Shown: in pieces, positions 63,041 to 64,000 of the stretch | Numbering within the stretch: position 1 is the first letter of the stretch | How the letters are laid out: every line of letters starts with the position of its first letter | NCBI RefSeq assembly: GCF_014873485.1 | Contig: NZ_JADBDT010000001.1 | Coordinates: 2,480,001 to 2,544,000 of the forward strand | Direction of reading: 5' to 3' | DNA from: Sphingopyxis sp. OAS728 | GTDB taxonomy: Bacteria > Pseudomonadota > Alphaproteobacteria > Sphingomonadales > Sphingomonadaceae | Length of the DNA: 64,000 nucleotides | Made by a program: the position numbers and the translations under genes | The notes under the pieces: generated by a model | Databases searched by the model: none | What the model saw: the letters and a program-made list of their open reading frames with translations, nothing else | Told to the model about the DNA's origin: nothing

Positions 63041-63372
63041 CAGACGAGCGCTCCGCCGCCGAAGGAGAAGAAGGACAGGAAGAAACTCGATGCGGCGAAG
63101 GCGATCGAGAGGCCGAACACGATCTGGACGAGCCGGCGGAAGCCACCCGACGTGTCGCCGAAGGCGAGGCTGAGGCCGGTCACGATGATGATGATCACCG
63201 CGACGATCTTCGCGACCGGTCCCTCTATGCTCTCGAGGATCGATTGCAGCGGGGCTTCCCACGGCATCGACGAACCACCGGCATGAGCCGGGGCCGAAAC
63301 CGCAAGCGCGACGAAAAGGGCGGTCGAGCAAAGCATGGCGCGGCGCACGCCATGCCGCAGGGCATGGATCAT
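63040..63372 (-). CDS. trbC: Conjugal transfer protein TrbC (VirB2 pilin)
   Basis: 110 residues. A long signal peptide (MIHALRHGVRRAMLCSTALF..., cleaved near AHAG) is followed by two membrane helices (AKIVAVIIIIVTGLSLAFGD and VQIVFGLSIAFAASSFFLSF) that would form the mature pilin. This is the VirB2/TrbC layout. It overlaps trbB upstream by 4 bp and meets trbD at TGATG. Confidence 0.95.
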   Translation of the reverse strand: MIHALRHGVRRAMLCSTALFVALAVSAPAHAGGSSMPWEAPLQSILESIEGPVAKIVAVIIIIVTGLSLAFGDTSGGFRRLVQIVFGLSIAFAASSFFLSFFSFGGGALV

Positions 63373-64000
63373 CGAATGTCTCCTTCAGGGGTGATGAGGG
63401 GGGTCAGCCGATATTCGCCGGTCGAGGGATCGAGGCCGTCGACGCGCGCGAGTTCGGAGAGGCGCCGTCCCGTTCCATCGCGGACGAGCACGGCGACGAG
63501 ATTGATCGTCTCGGCGAGCAGCGCGCGCGGCACGGTGACCACGGCCTCTTGGATCAGCTGCTCCATGCGGCGCAGCGCGCCGAGCGCACTGCCGGCGTGG
63601 ATCGTGCCCACGCCGCCGGGGTGACCGGTGCCCCAGGCTTTCAGGAGGTCGAGCGCCTCGGCGCCGCGCACCTCGCCGATCGGGATGCGATCGGGCCGCA
63701 AGCGTAGCGACGAGCGGACAAGATCGGAGAGTGATGCCACGCCGTCCTTCGTGCGCATTGCCACGAGGTTGGGCGCCGCGCATTGCAGCTCGCGCGTATC
63801 CTCGATCACAACAATCCGGTCGTTGCTGCCGGCGATCTCGGCAAGCAGAGCGTTGGTGAGCGTCGTCTTGCCGCTGCCGGTGCCGCCCGCGACGAGAATG
63901 TTGAGGCGGTCGCGCACGCCCTGGCGAAGAATGTCCGCCGCATCGACCGCCATGATGCCCGAGGCGACATAATCGGCCAGCGTGAAGACCGCGATTGCGG
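63369..64000 (-). CDS. trbB: Conjugal transfer ATPase TrbB (VirB11 homologue), 5' end beyond window
   Basis: The frame is open to the window edge, beginning (partial) AIAVFTLADYVASGIMAVDA; the internal ATG at 63953 is not the start. Walker A is VAGGTGSGKTTLTNALLAEI. IVVIEDTRELQC, LRLRPDRIPIGEVRG and GHPGGVGTIHAGSA are the Asp box, Walker B and His box of VirB11 ATPases. It is a hexameric motor of the secretion system and the first trb gene. Confidence 0.95.
   Translation of the reverse strand, partial: AIAVFTLADYVASGIMAVDAADILRQGVRDRLNILVAGGTGSGKTTLTNALLAEIAGSNDRIVVIEDTRELQCAAPNLVAMRTKDGVASLSDLVRSSLRLRPDRIPIGEVRGAEALDLLKAWGTGHPGGVGTIHAGSALGALRRMEQLIQEAVVTVPRALLAETINLVAVLVRDGTGRRLSELARVDGLDPSTGEYRLTPLITPEGDIR

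Larger units (their letters stand above)
53595..64000. mobile_element. Integrative and conjugative element, one end (extends beyond window)
   Basis: A tyrosine integrase on the plus strand meets, tail to tail, a minus-strand operon encoding a Trb-type type IV secretion system with all genes in the order trbB-C-D-E-J-K-L-F-G-I, followed by DUF2274 and an AlpA-like regulator. This order is that of Tn4371-like ICEs. Relaxase, coupling protein and replication genes would lie past 64000. The left boundary is approximate. Confidence 0.85.

Noticed and set aside
1..64000. CRISPR arrays, tRNA and rRNA genes
   Set aside because: Looked for regularly spaced repeats and cloverleaf or rRNA landmarks in all intergenic gaps and found none.

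Overview
The window is GC-rich chromosomal DNA with dense, often ATGA-coupled genes. The gene families point to an alphaproteobacterium of the order Sphingomonadales, probably close to Sphingopyxis or Sphingomonas: five TonB-dependent receptors (TBDRs), PepSY iron-uptake membrane proteins, and a sulfonate/sulfate-ester scavenging cluster. The order-level assignment is inference from gene content; no rRNA or other marker gene is present.

Layout, left to right. 1-1648: a partial SDR oxidoreductase divergent from a LysR regulator. 1736-5366: a probable iron locus (Fur-like site, PepSY protein, small membrane protein, siderophore-type TBDR, hairpin terminator). 5462-8852: ku-ligD, a two-gene NHEJ repair operon. 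8892-11745: a TBDR behind a 12-bp palindrome and repeated ATACCAA half-sites. 11768-12034: a 267-bp element with 32-bp terminal inverted repeats. 12034-15120: an AraC regulator divergent from an SDR, then an LtrA-family membrane protein preceded by a 9-codon leader ORF. 15148-19666: a second iron-type locus (TBDR divergent from a membrane protein and a frameshifted PepSY gene) sharing a 23-bp operator-like sequence with the first locus. 19694-21332: two genes of unknown function. 21558-23654: a KAP-family P-loop NTPase of visibly lower GC, a candidate phage-defence gene. 23695-31463: housekeeping genes (rRNA pseudouridine synthase, FAD oxidoreductase, typA, cytochrome c, TPR protein, nucleosidase, BASS transporter). 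31516-34932: telA with a membrane partner, and a three-gene ECF sigma unit. 35137-43007: a sulfur-scavenging cluster, all on the minus strand (59-residue ORF, TBDR, TauD dioxygenase, arylsulfatase, TauD dioxygenase, flavoprotein). 43459-44957: a cupin and an RpiR regulator. 45200-52254: a probable phosphorus-scavenging cluster (TBDR, phnDCE, phospholipase C) with two Pho-box-like sites. 52446-53309: a membrane protein.

From about 53.6 kb to the window edge lies one end of an integrative conjugative element. A tyrosine integrase (+) faces a minus-strand trbBCDEJ-(K)-LFGI mating-pair-formation operon that ends in DUF2274 and AlpA-like genes. The element continues past 64000.

Taken together, the window is mostly nutrient scavenging: different TBDR modules appear devoted to iron (two), an unknown carbohydrate-like substrate, organosulfur and organophosphorus. 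Accessory DNA is limited to the KAP gene, the inverted-repeat element and the ICE. Three genes (PepSY at 18.1 kb, cytochrome c at 28.8 kb, sigma factor at 34.3 kb) lack an intact frame or a canonical start. These may be real lesions, unusual initiation, or base-calling errors.
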